From Aquiluna sp. (GTDB taxonomy: Bacteria > Actinomycetota > Actinomycetes > Actinomycetales > Microbacteriaceae): a stretch of 64,000 nucleotides of DNA. The notes under the pieces were generated by a model that was given only the letters and a program-made list of their open reading frames with translations, was not told where the DNA came from and did no database searches. Of the stretch, positions 50,594 to 59,677 are shown in pieces. Position numbers and translations under genes: made by a program. How positions within the stretch are numbered: position 1 is the first letter of the stretch; every line of letters begins with the position of its first letter. Location of the stretch: positions 1-64,000 of the forward strand of contig JAFMHN010000004.1 of NCBI GenBank assembly GCA_017854485.1, in the 5' to 3' direction.

Positions 50594-51079
50594 TTATTTA
50601 CCCCACTGATCAGGCGGTCCAAGAATCAAAAGAACTGAAAACAGAACAATCACGAAGGCCGCAAGAGACAGCACCAGCAGAGCTGGACGGTTAATAAACC
50701 AGCGGAATAGGCCGTCAATCAAAGTGTCGTCTCGCTTGTCCTTCGACTTTTGAACGCGCCACTTTCCCTCAAGCAAATTGCGCTTCAGCAGCCATTTTTC
50801 AAATGGGATAGTTGCGAAAGGAACGATGGCAAGAATCACGCCAATTGAGGTTTTGTAGAGGCCCCAGCGGTTATTCGCACCAACCAACGCAGCAGTAACC
50901 GCATAGCTCAGGAACATGAATCCGTGTGTTGCCCCGACCACCGTAATTAGCATTTCAGGGGTGGGCAGCAGGGCCCTGGCAATTAGACCTGCTATCAACA
51001 GACCCCAGGTGATTGCCTCACCGGTTGCGAAGTACGAGAAGAGTTGCTTTGGAGCGAATGCCTCTGATTGCTTGTTCAT
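50594..51079 (-). CDS. DUF3817 membrane protein
   Basis: FSYFATGEAITWGLLIAGLIAR...VVGATHGFMFLSYAV...GVILAIVPFATIPFEKWLLKR. Confidence 0.85.
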   Translation of the reverse strand: MNKQSEAFAPKQLFSYFATGEAITWGLLIAGLIARALLPTPEMLITVVGATHGFMFLSYAVTAALVGANNRWGLYKTSIGVILAIVPFATIPFEKWLLKRNLLEGKWRVQKSKDKRDDTLIDGLFRWFINRPALLVLSLAAFVIVLFSVLLILGPPDQWGK

Positions 51080-51199
51080 AGTTTCCTAGATTAGTCTCCC
51101 AGCCCAATTCCAGAACCGGGTTGGCCGAGCACTAATCAGACAAACCCGTCGCTATCCTTTTATGGTTACCAGTCAGGTAATCAGAGCTAGGAAACAACC

Positions 51200-52123
51200 A
51201 TGGGGACCGACCAAGTGCTGCCAAAGCCGTTGGCGATTTCCCTAAGCGTTGTTGCTGGTGCTCTCATTGCCGTGCAGTCGAGAGTAAATGGCGCACTTGG
51301 GCTAGAGCTTGAAAACGGACTGATTGCCGCGCTGATCTCTTTCGGAATCGGAGCAATCTTGATTTCAGCCGCGCTGTTTAGCCTGAGGCCTCAGCGACAC
51401 AAACTGCTGGAGATGCTGAAGGCACTTGCCCGCGGCAGGCTTCCACTCTGGTTGTTTTTCGGGGGTTTCGCCGGAGGCTTTTTTGTCATGATGCAGGGCT
51501 TGGTTGCCCCAAGTCTTGGAATCACATTATTTACGCTTGCCATAGTTTCTGGTCAAGCATTGTCAGCGCTAATGCTGGATTCTTTCGGGTTGATTGGAAT
51601 GGCCAAGCGAGTGCTTTCGCTGGCCAGGCTTGTCGGTGCCCTATTGGCACTGATTGGGGTGGTGCTGTTTGCTGGACTGGGGTTCCAGGTGATAAGTCCG
51701 CTGGTTGTATTGCCATTTTTGGCTGGCTTCGGCACCGGGTTCCAGCAGGCAATTAATGGTCGTCTTGCCAAACAAACCGGGTCAGTGCTGCTTTCCACCT
51801 ACGTCAACTTCGTTGCCGGCACGCTGATTATTCTTGTGACACTGCTTCTGGTTCAGGGAATTCCAGTTATCCAGTCGCTGCCAACAAACCCGTGGCTTTA
51901 TCTCGGTGGCGTGGTTGGCGGGGCGTTTATCTTTTTGCAGGTGCTGGTAGTGCGGCAAATCGGTGTTCTGGCACTCGGGCTATCGCTACTGGCTGGCCAG
52001 GTGGTTGCAGCGCTGATCTTGGACCTACTGCTTCCAATCTCCGCAATCAACTTTGCTCCGGTGAACTTCCTTGGGGTGCTGCTGGTTGTAACTGGCGCTG
52101 CCATGGTTGTTGTAAAGCGCTAA
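51200..52123 (+). CDS. DMT family transporter (YdcZ/DUF606 type)
   Basis: ALIAVQSRVNGALGLELENGLIAALISFGIGAILI; internal duplication (TGFQQAINGRLAKQTGSVLLSTYVNFVAGTLIIL). Confidence 0.9.
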   Translation: MGTDQVLPKPLAISLSVVAGALIAVQSRVNGALGLELENGLIAALISFGIGAILISAALFSLRPQRHKLLEMLKALARGRLPLWLFFGGFAGGFFVMMQGLVAPSLGITLFTLAIVSGQALSALMLDSFGLIGMAKRVLSLARLVGALLALIGVVLFAGLGFQVISPLVVLPFLAGFGTGFQQAINGRLAKQTGSVLLSTYVNFVAGTLIILVTLLLVQGIPVIQSLPTNPWLYLGGVVGGAFIFLQVLVVRQIGVLALGLSLLAGQVVAALILDLLLPISAINFAPVNFLGVLLVVTGAAMVVVKR

Positions 52124-52272
52124 TCTGACAAGCTATGAGCGCTCTGAGCTTGGTGGTTCTGCTAGCAGCGGCGTTGCTGAGGCTAGCTTCGCCGCGAGTC
52201 CGCCGCTACTAATTGCCCATTGTCGCGATTGGCTGCTACCGGGGATTACCCGCGCACTGCTAGTGACTTGGC

Positions 52273-52314
52273 TGGCAATTGGCCTGCGCTTTTTCTATCG
52301 CAAGCCAATTGCCA
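52273..52314 (-). other. Long hairpin 3' of the wHTH regulator gene
   Basis: TGGCAATTGGCCTGCG / CGCAAGCCAATTGCCA, 16-bp arms. The single imperfect pair is a G-U wobble on the minus-strand transcript but C-A on the plus strand. No U-tract. Confidence 0.7.
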
Positions 52315-52321
52315 AAACAGG

Positions 52322-52921
52322 CTAGAACTGCTCGATCAACACGTCCGGGTGCTTGTCGAAGCGATAGCCAATGCCACGACTGGTCCTAATCACATCCTCG
52401 TAACCGGCAATCTTCGAGCGAAGCCGGCGGACGTGAACATCGATGGTTCTTGCGTTTGGGGTTGCTTCTCCGCAGCGCTCTGAGATGTTTGCGATCTGTT
52501 GACGGCTGACGGTCTCACCGGTGTTCTCTATCAAGAAGGCGAACAGCTCAAATTCTTTGCAGGTCAGCTGCGCATTGCGTCCGTCAACAAAGAGCTTCCG
52601 CCTAGTCAGGTCTACCACCAGCCCCTTTGCTGCTGTTTGCTCTTGCGAGATAGGTGCTACCGGAGCATTGGTGGCCTTGGGTTCTCTGAGTGCGATCCTG
52701 GTTATGTCCAAATTCCGGCCAGTGGCACTGACTGGAGCAAGGGCTAGCGCAGCGTAGGTTTCACTGGCTTTTTCTGGGATCAAATTCGCGAGCGTCTTTT
52801 TTAGTTCTGCCGCGATTTCAGACAGTGAGGTTCCAGCGGCCAAGGCGTCTTCTTCTGAGATTCCAACGTAGAGCGCGAATCCTTTTGCAACTGTGGATGT
52901 TTGGGTCTTTAGAGTTGTCAT
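52322..52921 (-). CDS. Winged-helix (OmpR/PhoB-type) transcriptional regulator lacking a receiver domain
   Basis: C-terminal LTRRKLFVDGRNAQLTCKEFELFAFLIENTGETVSRQQIANISER...RTIDVHVRRLRSKIAGYEDVIRTSRGIGYRF; N-terminus lacks receiver motifs. Confidence 0.85.
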   Translation of the reverse strand: MTTLKTQTSTVAKGFALYVGISEEDALAAGTSLSEIAAELKKTLANLIPEKASETYAALALAPVSATGRNLDITRIALREPKATNAPVAPISQEQTAAKGLVVDLTRRKLFVDGRNAQLTCKEFELFAFLIENTGETVSRQQIANISERCGEATPNARTIDVHVRRLRSKIAGYEDVIRTSRGIGYRFDKHPDVLIEQF

Positions 52922-53002
52922 TTTTATGAGTCCTTTGGCAAGAGTGGTTGTCGATAAATTGCACGAATCACGTGCGTTTGTCGGGGTGCTGGTGCCTAGA
53001 AA

Positions 53003-53023
53003 CTAATTACTAGCGGTAATTAG
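53003..53023. promoter_or_regulatory. Perfect inverted repeat upstream of the wHTH regulator
   Basis: CTAATTAC-TAGCG-GTAATTAG (8-bp arms, 5-nt spacer), about 80 bp upstream of the start at 52921. Confidence 0.5.
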
Positions 53024-53157
53024 CGGCACACGCTCATGCACATTGCCATCGAGCAGCAGAACATAGCGCAGGTGTCCTGCGCCATTAGTGCTGATCGATT
53101 ACTCATTGGGGAAAATTATGTTCAAGGTTTCCCCCAAAGTCAAATTCTTTCGAATTG

Positions 53158-53997
53158 TTACTTCGACTTTGGTGTTCTGGCATCAAGCCAGGCAAAGAGA
53201 TCTTTTTCAACCCGGGCGGCGATGGTGTCATTGAGAAGCTCATGGAAACCGCCCTCATAAACCTTTAGGGTCTTGTCTTTCGAGCCAATCGCCTTGTGAA
53301 GCGAAACAGAGTTTTCAAAGTTAGTTGAGGTGTCCTGGTCGCCATGAATAAACAAGGTTGGGACCAGCCAATTAGAAGCATTGGCCCAAACCCCATCCGA
53401 GACAGCAAGGGTGGTCTTGGCGACCTTGTTCTTGGCCTTGCCCTTAAACATTTCAGAATCGGCTTCAATGACTTTCAGGAGTTGGGCATCACGAGTCAGC
53501 GCCTCAATGCCCGGACGAGGAAGCGGCAGTGGGCCACTTGGCGCAATTGCTGTCATCACCTTGGCCAGCGAACGCTCCCAGAGCTTGGACGGGGTTTGCA
53601 TGGCGGAGCTTGAAATGATTGCCGCAGCGACGTTGGACTGATCTCTGGTTATGCTGCCAGCGGTCACGAGGCCACCGAGTGAGTGCCCGAACAAAAATGT
53701 TGGCGGCGTGCTCGGCATCGCAGCTCGAGCCAGCAGGTGGTGTTCAACGGCTTGCTGAACATCAATCAGACCGCGCTCACCAGCAGTATTGCCATGGCCC
53801 TCAAGATCTATTGCATAGACATCGAATCCACGCTCAACCAGCTTTGGTATGAGCTTCGAGTACTGGGTGACATATCTCTTTGTGTATTCGCCATATCCGT
53901 GCTGCAGCAGGATTTGTGCTTTGGGCTTTTTGGCCTTGAAAAGGTAGCCGGCAACCGGAGCGTCGATTATGAATGGAACAGACTTGATTTCAACCAT
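53158..53997 (-). CDS. Alpha/beta hydrolase (monoacylglycerol lipase-like)
   Basis: ILLQHGYGEYTKRY, DLEGHGNTAGERGLI, FLFGHSLGGLVTAGSI. Confidence 0.88.
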   Translation of the reverse strand: MVEIKSVPFIIDAPVAGYLFKAKKPKAQILLQHGYGEYTKRYVTQYSKLIPKLVERGFDVYAIDLEGHGNTAGERGLIDVQQAVEHHLLARAAMPSTPPTFLFGHSLGGLVTAGSITRDQSNVAAAIISSSAMQTPSKLWERSLAKVMTAIAPSGPLPLPRPGIEALTRDAQLLKVIEADSEMFKGKAKNKVAKTTLAVSDGVWANASNWLVPTLFIHGDQDTSTNFENSVSLHKAIGSKDKTLKVYEGGFHELLNDTIAARVEKDLFAWLDARTPKSK

Positions 53998-54017
53998 GTC
54001 CCCACACTAGACCCATT

Positions 54018-54820
54018 TCATCTGAGAAATTCGGCCACACGAGTTGCTATTTCCAGTTCCTCATTGGTTGGAATTACCAGCACTTGAGACTTAGAGCTCG
54101 CCACCGAGCTCAGGCGCTGCTTGGAACCGAAGATCAACTTTCCAGAGATGGCGGTTTGAATTTCGCTGAGCCTTGGGGCAACTAGGAATTGGTCTTCCGG
54201 AACCACAAACACGGTGACTCGCTTCGTTGCCTTAGAAACCAATTGTCTGATGCGCTCCAGGTTCTCAGGCTCGGCCCTATTTACTACAACGCCTAGAACG
54301 GTTGCGTGATAATCGCCCACTTCGCGAGCTGCGACCTCCGCGATTTGGGCGATCTTCTTGGCCGGCCGCTCCTCTGCCTGTCCGAGGTGTTCATCGCTGC
54401 CATCGATCTGTCTGCCGTCGACAACCAAGAGCACCTGCGCTCCTAAGTTGGCTGCAACCTTGGCATTGAAGGACAGTTCGGCAGGGGCTGCGACATCGGT
54501 GTAGTCAGAGCCAAGTATCAAAACCGCATCGCCGTTGGCTGCCAGGTTTTGATATCTCTTGGAAATTGTCTCGAGACCCTTGTCTTGAGAGTCGTGAAGC
54601 TCCTGATAGCCAACACCGATCGCCGATTCGTAAGCCAATTTATTGGGCAGGTTTGCAAGTAAAAGTTCAAGCACTCGATCACGGGTTTCACGGATTGGCA
54701 CAACCGCTCGAAACACCCCAATTTTCTTGTGGCGCAGCTTGAGCGCCTCTAAAACCCAAGGGCCACAACAGACTTTGCAGTGTGTCCTTCGACTGACGCC
54801 ACATAAATACTTTGAGAAAT
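54018..54820 (-). pseudogene. pta: Remnant of phosphate acetyltransferase (N-terminal P-loop-like domain only, frameshifted)
   Basis: Across two frames: I(ATT)SQSIYVASVEGHTAKSVVALG / VLEALKLRHKKIGVFRAVVPIRETRDRVLELLLA. A 1-nt deletion within gggtttta (~54750) brings TAG into frame. Product ends ...TNEELEIATRVAEFLR* with no PTA_PTB domain. Confidence 0.82.
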
Positions 54821-54840
54821 ATCTATAGGTTAGTCGCGGC

Positions 54841-55956
54841 TTGATTAGTGCAAAGATGGAGGTAGTTCAAACTTTAGATTTGGGGTGCCGATTGGCGATT
54901 CACGACAAAACCTGGCGCAGCTTCGCTAGCGATAATTACGCCGGGGTTCACCCGGAGGTGCTGGCTGCACTGCAGGATGCAAACGAAGGCCACCAAAGTG
55001 CCTACGGCTATGACCAGTACACAAAAGCGCTTCAAGACAAGATCAAGCAGGTGTTTGGTGAGCAGGCCGAAACCTTCGTGGTCTTCAACGGCACCGGCGC
55101 CAATGTGGTGGCGCTAACTGCCATGATGCCGCGCTGGGGTGCTGTGATTTGCTCGAACCTCGCTCATATCGAAACCGATGAGGGCGGTGCTCCGGAGCGC
55201 GTCAGCGGCCTCAAGCTGTTCAACGTGAAGCACCAAAGTGGCAAGCTCACCCCGGAGTCGATAGCAACTCAGGTTTATGACATTGGGTTTGAGCACCGAG
55301 CTCAGCCAATGGTGGTCTCGATCACTCAGAGCAGTGAGCTCGGCACCGTCTACACGCCATCAGAGGTCAAGGCAATTGCCGACTACTGCCACCAAAACAA
55401 CCTGCTGCTGCACATGGACGGGGCTCGGTTATGGAATGCAGCTGCGGCGCTTGGCTGTGACTTTGCCGATTTCACCACCAACGCAGGTGTTGATGTGCTC
55501 AGCCTCGGCGGAACCAAGAATGGCCTGATTGCCGCCGAGGCGGTTGTGGTTCTAAACCCCAAGGCAGTGGACGGACTTATTTATCTGCGCAAAATGTCGA
55601 TGCAGTTAATGTCGAAGATGCGCTTTGCTTCAGTTCAACTGCTAGCCCTGTTTGATGATGGGCTTGGAATCAGGTCGGCACAACACGCAAACAAGATGGC
55701 GCAGGAGCTTAGGAGCAAGCTGGAGGCCCGCATTGCAGCCGGAGAGATCCAGGGGCTTGAATTCACAAATCCAACTGATGCCAATGCGGTGTTTGCAACC
55801 TTGGACCCGAAAGCGATTGAAACTATCCGAAAACAGGTTCACTTTTACGACTGGAACCTAGAAATCCATGAGGTTCGGTGGATGTGTGCTTTTGACACCA
55901 CAACCGAAGATGTGGATCGCTTTGTCGACATCATCACTGAAGCGCTCAAGAGCTAA
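54841..55956 (+). CDS. Low-specificity L-threonine aldolase-like (beta-eliminating lyase family)
   Basis: FASDNYAGVHPEVLAAL, FVVFNGTGANVVAL, HMDGARLWNAAAALG, LSLGGTKNGLIAAEAVV. Start uncertain, possibly ~54892. Confidence 0.9.
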   Translation: MISAKMEVVQTLDLGCRLAIHDKTWRSFASDNYAGVHPEVLAALQDANEGHQSAYGYDQYTKALQDKIKQVFGEQAETFVVFNGTGANVVALTAMMPRWGAVICSNLAHIETDEGGAPERVSGLKLFNVKHQSGKLTPESIATQVYDIGFEHRAQPMVVSITQSSELGTVYTPSEVKAIADYCHQNNLLLHMDGARLWNAAAALGCDFADFTTNAGVDVLSLGGTKNGLIAAEAVVVLNPKAVDGLIYLRKMSMQLMSKMRFASVQLLALFDDGLGIRSAQHANKMAQELRSKLEARIAAGEIQGLEFTNPTDANAVFATLDPKAIETIRKQVHFYDWNLEIHEVRWMCAFDTTTEDVDRFVDIITEALKS

Positions 55957-56040
55957 GACCTTATTTGCGCTAACCTAAAGGAAATCTTCTGCCCGACGGT
56001 GTGCGACTAAATTTCAACAACAAAGAATCAGGAACCTAAC

Positions 56041-57474
56041 ATGTCAAAGGCAAACATTGGTGTCGTGGGTCTAGCCGTCATGGGCTCAAACCTTGCCAGA
56101 AACCTAGCTTCGCGAGCAGGCAACTCTGTTGCTATCTACAACCGCTCAGTCGACAAAACCGAAGCGCTTGTTGCGCAGCACCCAGAAGCTAACTTCATTG
56201 CGAGCGAAACCATTGATGAATTTGTGGCGTCGCTATCAACCCCTAGAACCGCAATCATCATGGTTCAGGCCGGTGCTGGAACCGACGCTGTGATCAGCGC
56301 ACTTGCGGAACGATTCGAAGAGGGCGACATCATTGTTGATGGCGGAAATGCCCTCTACACCGACACCATCAGGCGCGAGAAGGAGGTTTCCCAAAAGGGA
56401 ATCCACTTCGTTGGGGCCGGAATCTCCGGTGGTGAGGAGGGTGCCCTAAAGGGACCTTCGATCATGCCAGGTGGCACCAAGGAATCCTATGAAACCCTCG
56501 GACCGATCCTTGCTTCAATTGCAGCGGTTGCCGAAGGTGAACCGTGTGTGACTCACGTTGGCACCGACGGTGCTGGGCACTTTGTGAAAATGATTCACAA
56601 CGGAATCGAATATGCGGACATGCAGCTTATTGCTGAGGCCTATGACATTCTGCGACAGGCAGGCGGCCTGAGCCCCATGGAAGTTTCCGGGGTGCTGGAA
56701 AACTGGAACAAGGGTGAGCTCGAAAGCTACCTGATTGAGATCACAGCCGAGGTTCTTTCACAGGTTGACGCTAAGACCGGCAAGCCTTTGGTTGACGTGA
56801 TTCTGGATGCAGCCGGCTCCAAGGGAACCGGAGTCTGGACCGTGCAGAGCGCACTGGATCTTGGCACCCCGGTGTCTGGAATTGCAGAAGCCGTGTTCGC
56901 ACGCTCACTTTCTTCACAGTCAGCCCAGCGCAAAGCTGCCCCGACCTTTAGCGCCGGAACCACCAGCTGGGACATTGCCGACCAGGCTGCCTTCATTGAG
57001 AGCGTTCGCAAGGCGCTTTACGCCTCCAAAATCGTCGCTTATGCTCAGGGCTTCGATGCCATTCGAGCCGGAGCAGCGGAGAACAACTGGGAAATCAACC
57101 TGGGTGCCGTTGCCAAGATCTGGCGCGGTGGCTGCATCATCAGGGCTCAGTTCCTAAACCGCATCTCCGATGCATACGGCAAGAACGAGCAGCTGGTTTC
57201 ACTGCTGTTTGATGACTACTTCACCAAGGCAATTGAGGACGCGGCAGCCAGCTGGCGTGAGGTTGTTGCAAAAGCAAGCCTTGCCGGGATTCCAGTTCCA
57301 GCCTTTGCTTCGTCACTGAGTTACTTTGATGGCCTCAGGGCCACCAGGCTTCCTGCTGCACTGGTTCAAGGCCAGCGCGATTTCTTTGGCGCCCACACCT
57401 ATAAGCGAGTGGACATGCCAGGCACCTTCCACACCCTGTGGTCAGGCGATAAGTCTGAAATTCGGACTGACTAA
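56041..57474 (+). CDS. gnd: 6-phosphogluconate dehydrogenase (decarboxylating)
   Basis: IGVVGLAVMGSNLARNLASR, VGAGISGGEEGALKGPSIMPGG, KMIHNGIEYADMQLIAEAYDIL. Confidence 0.97.
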   Translation: MSKANIGVVGLAVMGSNLARNLASRAGNSVAIYNRSVDKTEALVAQHPEANFIASETIDEFVASLSTPRTAIIMVQAGAGTDAVISALAERFEEGDIIVDGGNALYTDTIRREKEVSQKGIHFVGAGISGGEEGALKGPSIMPGGTKESYETLGPILASIAAVAEGEPCVTHVGTDGAGHFVKMIHNGIEYADMQLIAEAYDILRQAGGLSPMEVSGVLENWNKGELESYLIEITAEVLSQVDAKTGKPLVDVILDAAGSKGTGVWTVQSALDLGTPVSGIAEAVFARSLSSQSAQRKAAPTFSAGTTSWDIADQAAFIESVRKALYASKIVAYAQGFDAIRAGAAENNWEINLGAVAKIWRGGCIIRAQFLNRISDAYGKNEQLVSLLFDDYFTKAIEDAAASWREVVAKASLAGIPVPAFASSLSYFDGLRATRLPAALVQGQRDFFGAHTYKRVDMPGTFHTLWSGDKSEIRTD

Positions 57475-57485
57475 AGCGGCCCCTG

Positions 57486-58376
57486 GTGCTAGATAGCTGG
57501 GTAATTAGATTTATCCCAATGGCCCTGATTTGGGGCTCTAGTTTTCTGTTTATCGAGCTTTCACTAGAACTAACTACGGCTGTTGGTGTGGCGTTTTGGC
57601 GAGTGCTGCTTGGTGCCACAGCAATGATCATCATCACCTACAGCCTGGGACACAGGCTTCCAAGCAAAGCCAGTCAGTGGCTTCATCTAAGTGTTGCCGG
57701 CTTTTTCATGTCGGCTTTTCCGTTCACGATGTTTGCATTTGCCCAGCAATACACCACCAGCATCTTGGCCGCGATCTTGAATGCCACCACCCCGCTATTT
57801 ACTCTGCTAGCTACGACAACTCTGTTTCGCGCTCAGAAGCAAAGCGCGACTGCAGTTATAGGGCTGCTGATCGGTCTGGTTGGGGTTGGCATCACCCTTG
57901 GCATTTGGCAGGGGTTTGGCCAAAGTGAGCCAATTGCAATCATTGCCCTGTTGTTGGCCTCCCTATCCTACGGAATTGGCGGCCCGTACCTAAGGCGCTA
58001 CGTGACACCGATGGGGTTGCCTCCAACCGCCACGGCAAGCGTGCAGGTGCTAACGAGTGCAATCATTTTGCTTCCGGTTTATGTCCTAACCGGGCCACTG
58101 TTTATCGCCGCACCAACCATCCAGAGCGCTGGCGCGCTTTTCATGCTCGGTGTTTTTGGAAGTGGAATTGCCTATTGGCTATTCCATCAGGTTGTTGCCA
58201 AGGCTGGCAGTGCGGTTGCCGCTACAGTCACCTACACCAACCCGGTGATCGCAACCTTCTGGGGAGTGCTGCTGCTATCTGAGGAGCTGCACTGGTACGA
58301 GCCAGTCGGCGCGCTTTTTGTTTTGCTCGGTGCATATTTGTCGCAGGGCAGAAAAACCAAGCGCGCGGCAAGCTAA
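57486..58376 (+). CDS. EamA-family DMT transporter
   Basis: Ten hydrophobic segments; MALIWGSSFLFIELSLE; C-terminal TYTNPVIATFWGVLLLSEELHWYEPVGALFVLLGAYLSQGRK. Confidence 0.92.
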   Translation: MLDSWVIRFIPMALIWGSSFLFIELSLELTTAVGVAFWRVLLGATAMIIITYSLGHRLPSKASQWLHLSVAGFFMSAFPFTMFAFAQQYTTSILAAILNATTPLFTLLATTTLFRAQKQSATAVIGLLIGLVGVGITLGIWQGFGQSEPIAIIALLLASLSYGIGGPYLRRYVTPMGLPPTATASVQVLTSAIILLPVYVLTGPLFIAAPTIQSAGALFMLGVFGSGIAYWLFHQVVAKAGSAVAATVTYTNPVIATFWGVLLLSEELHWYEPVGALFVLLGAYLSQGRKTKRAAS

Positions 58377-59677
58377 CTCGAAGTTCTCAAATCTGGAACT
58401 TTCCAGGGTCTAGTTATAAAGATCAGGCTTGCCAGAGAAACCGTGAACAGGGCTGCGATCAGGATGCCAATGTCGTGGCTGGTGTCGGTGTTTAGGTAGC
58501 CGTAGACAACTGAGACAACGCTGGTTGTTGAGAAGTTCACAACCCCCAGCAGTGATGCCGCTGTGCCGGCCTCAGACCCGTGGTTATAAAGCGCGATGGT
58601 TGGGATCGTGGTTATTCCAGCACCAAAGATAAACAGCTGCAGCATAAAGAAGGCTTCAGCCACCAGCAGCCCGGAGCCAGAGGTTGCAAATAGCCCCAGG
58701 CCAATCAGAATGCCAAGCGAAGAGTAGATTGCAAGAAGCCACTGCCCCTTAATCACCCTGGCGGCATAGGCGCCCACTTGAACGCCGATGTAGGAGGCGA
58801 AAGAGTTCGCTGCCACCCAGTAGCCGAAGTCTGAAGCCGAAAGGCCATAGCCATCCTGGAACAAAAACGGCACCGTGTTCAGGTATGCAAACAGGGCCGA
58901 GAGCTGGAAGGCTCCAAAGATCATCAGTCCGATATAGACGCGGTCCTTTAGTACCGCCTTGTAGCCCCTTGCCAAACCAAGCGGGGTACTGCTTCGCCGC
59001 TTGGCAACCGGAAGGGTTTCAATTAGCAACCGGTAGGCAAACAGCGCCAGCAGGATGCCGGTGAAGCCGAAAATCAGAAACACAGTTTGCCAGGGGGCAA
59101 CTTCTGTGACCTGGGACCCAACGATGGGTCCAATGATTGGCGAAAGCGACTGGATCAAAAACACCCTTGCCAGCATGGTCTGCATCGGCTGGCCCTTGAA
59201 CAGGTCACGAACGATAGCCCTGCTCACCACGTCGGTACCGGCTGCAAAGAAGCCCATTGCAAAGCGAAGGAACAGGAACACTTCAAAGTTCGGTGCAAAG
59301 AATGCCAGGGTTGCGCTCAGCCCAAAGCCGGCGGTGGCAGCCAGAATCAACGGCCTTCTACCAAATGCGTCCGACAGTGGCCCGATTACCAGCTGGCCAA
59401 GTGCAATACCAACGGTGACGCCAGTCAACGAGGCCTGAACCGTTCCATTGGGAACGCCAAAGAAGTCCGCCACCTCAGGGAATGCTGGAAGGTAGGGGTC
59501 AATTGAGTAGGGAATCAGGCTCATCGCCAGAGCCAAAATTACGATGTAGCTGAGCAATAGCTTCTTCGAAAGCTGCTCGCCAGAATCTATAACCCGGCCG
59601 CGAATTTTATGTGGTTTAGTCTCTGGCACCCTATGAGAATAGTGCTTCTGCGATAACTTCGCCTGACTCGACCCCAC
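58373..59677 (-). CDS. MFS transporter, Bcr/CflA family drug efflux
   Basis: MSLIPYSIDPYLPAFPEVADFFGVPNGTVQASLTGVTVGIALGQLVIGPLSDAFGRRP. N-terminal extension overlapping the next gene may not be real. Confidence 0.93.
   Translation of the reverse strand: MGSSQAKLSQKHYSHRVPETKPHKIRGRVIDSGEQLSKKLLLSYIVILALAMSLIPYSIDPYLPAFPEVADFFGVPNGTVQASLTGVTVGIALGQLVIGPLSDAFGRRPLILAATAGFGLSATLAFFAPNFEVFLFLRFAMGFFAAGTDVVSRAIVRDLFKGQPMQTMLARVFLIQSLSPIIGPIVGSQVTEVAPWQTVFLIFGFTGILLALFAYRLLIETLPVAKRRSSTPLGLARGYKAVLKDRVYIGLMIFGAFQLSALFAYLNTVPFLFQDGYGLSASDFGYWVAANSFASYIGVQVGAYAARVIKGQWLLAIYSSLGILIGLGLFATSGSGLLVAEAFFMLQLFIFGAGITTIPTIALYNHGSEAGTAASLLGVVNFSTTSVVSVVYGYLNTDTSHDIGILIAALFTVSLASLIFITRPWKVPDLRTSS

Noticed and set aside
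53106-53137. Hairpin ttggggaaa...tttcccccaa as terminator of the alpha/beta hydrolase
   Set aside because: Stem has unequal G/C runs, a 13-nt loop and no U-tract on the minus strand; insufficient evidence.
54745-54756. Programmed -1 frameshifting in pta at gggtttta
   Set aside because: The slippery heptamer would be in the wrong zero frame, and loss of the start codon and catalytic domain makes decay more likely.
55966-55985. Possible IdeR/DtxR box (gcgctaacctaaagg) upstream of gnd
   Set aside because: Only the right half-site matches; the left half is poor and gnd is not an expected iron target.
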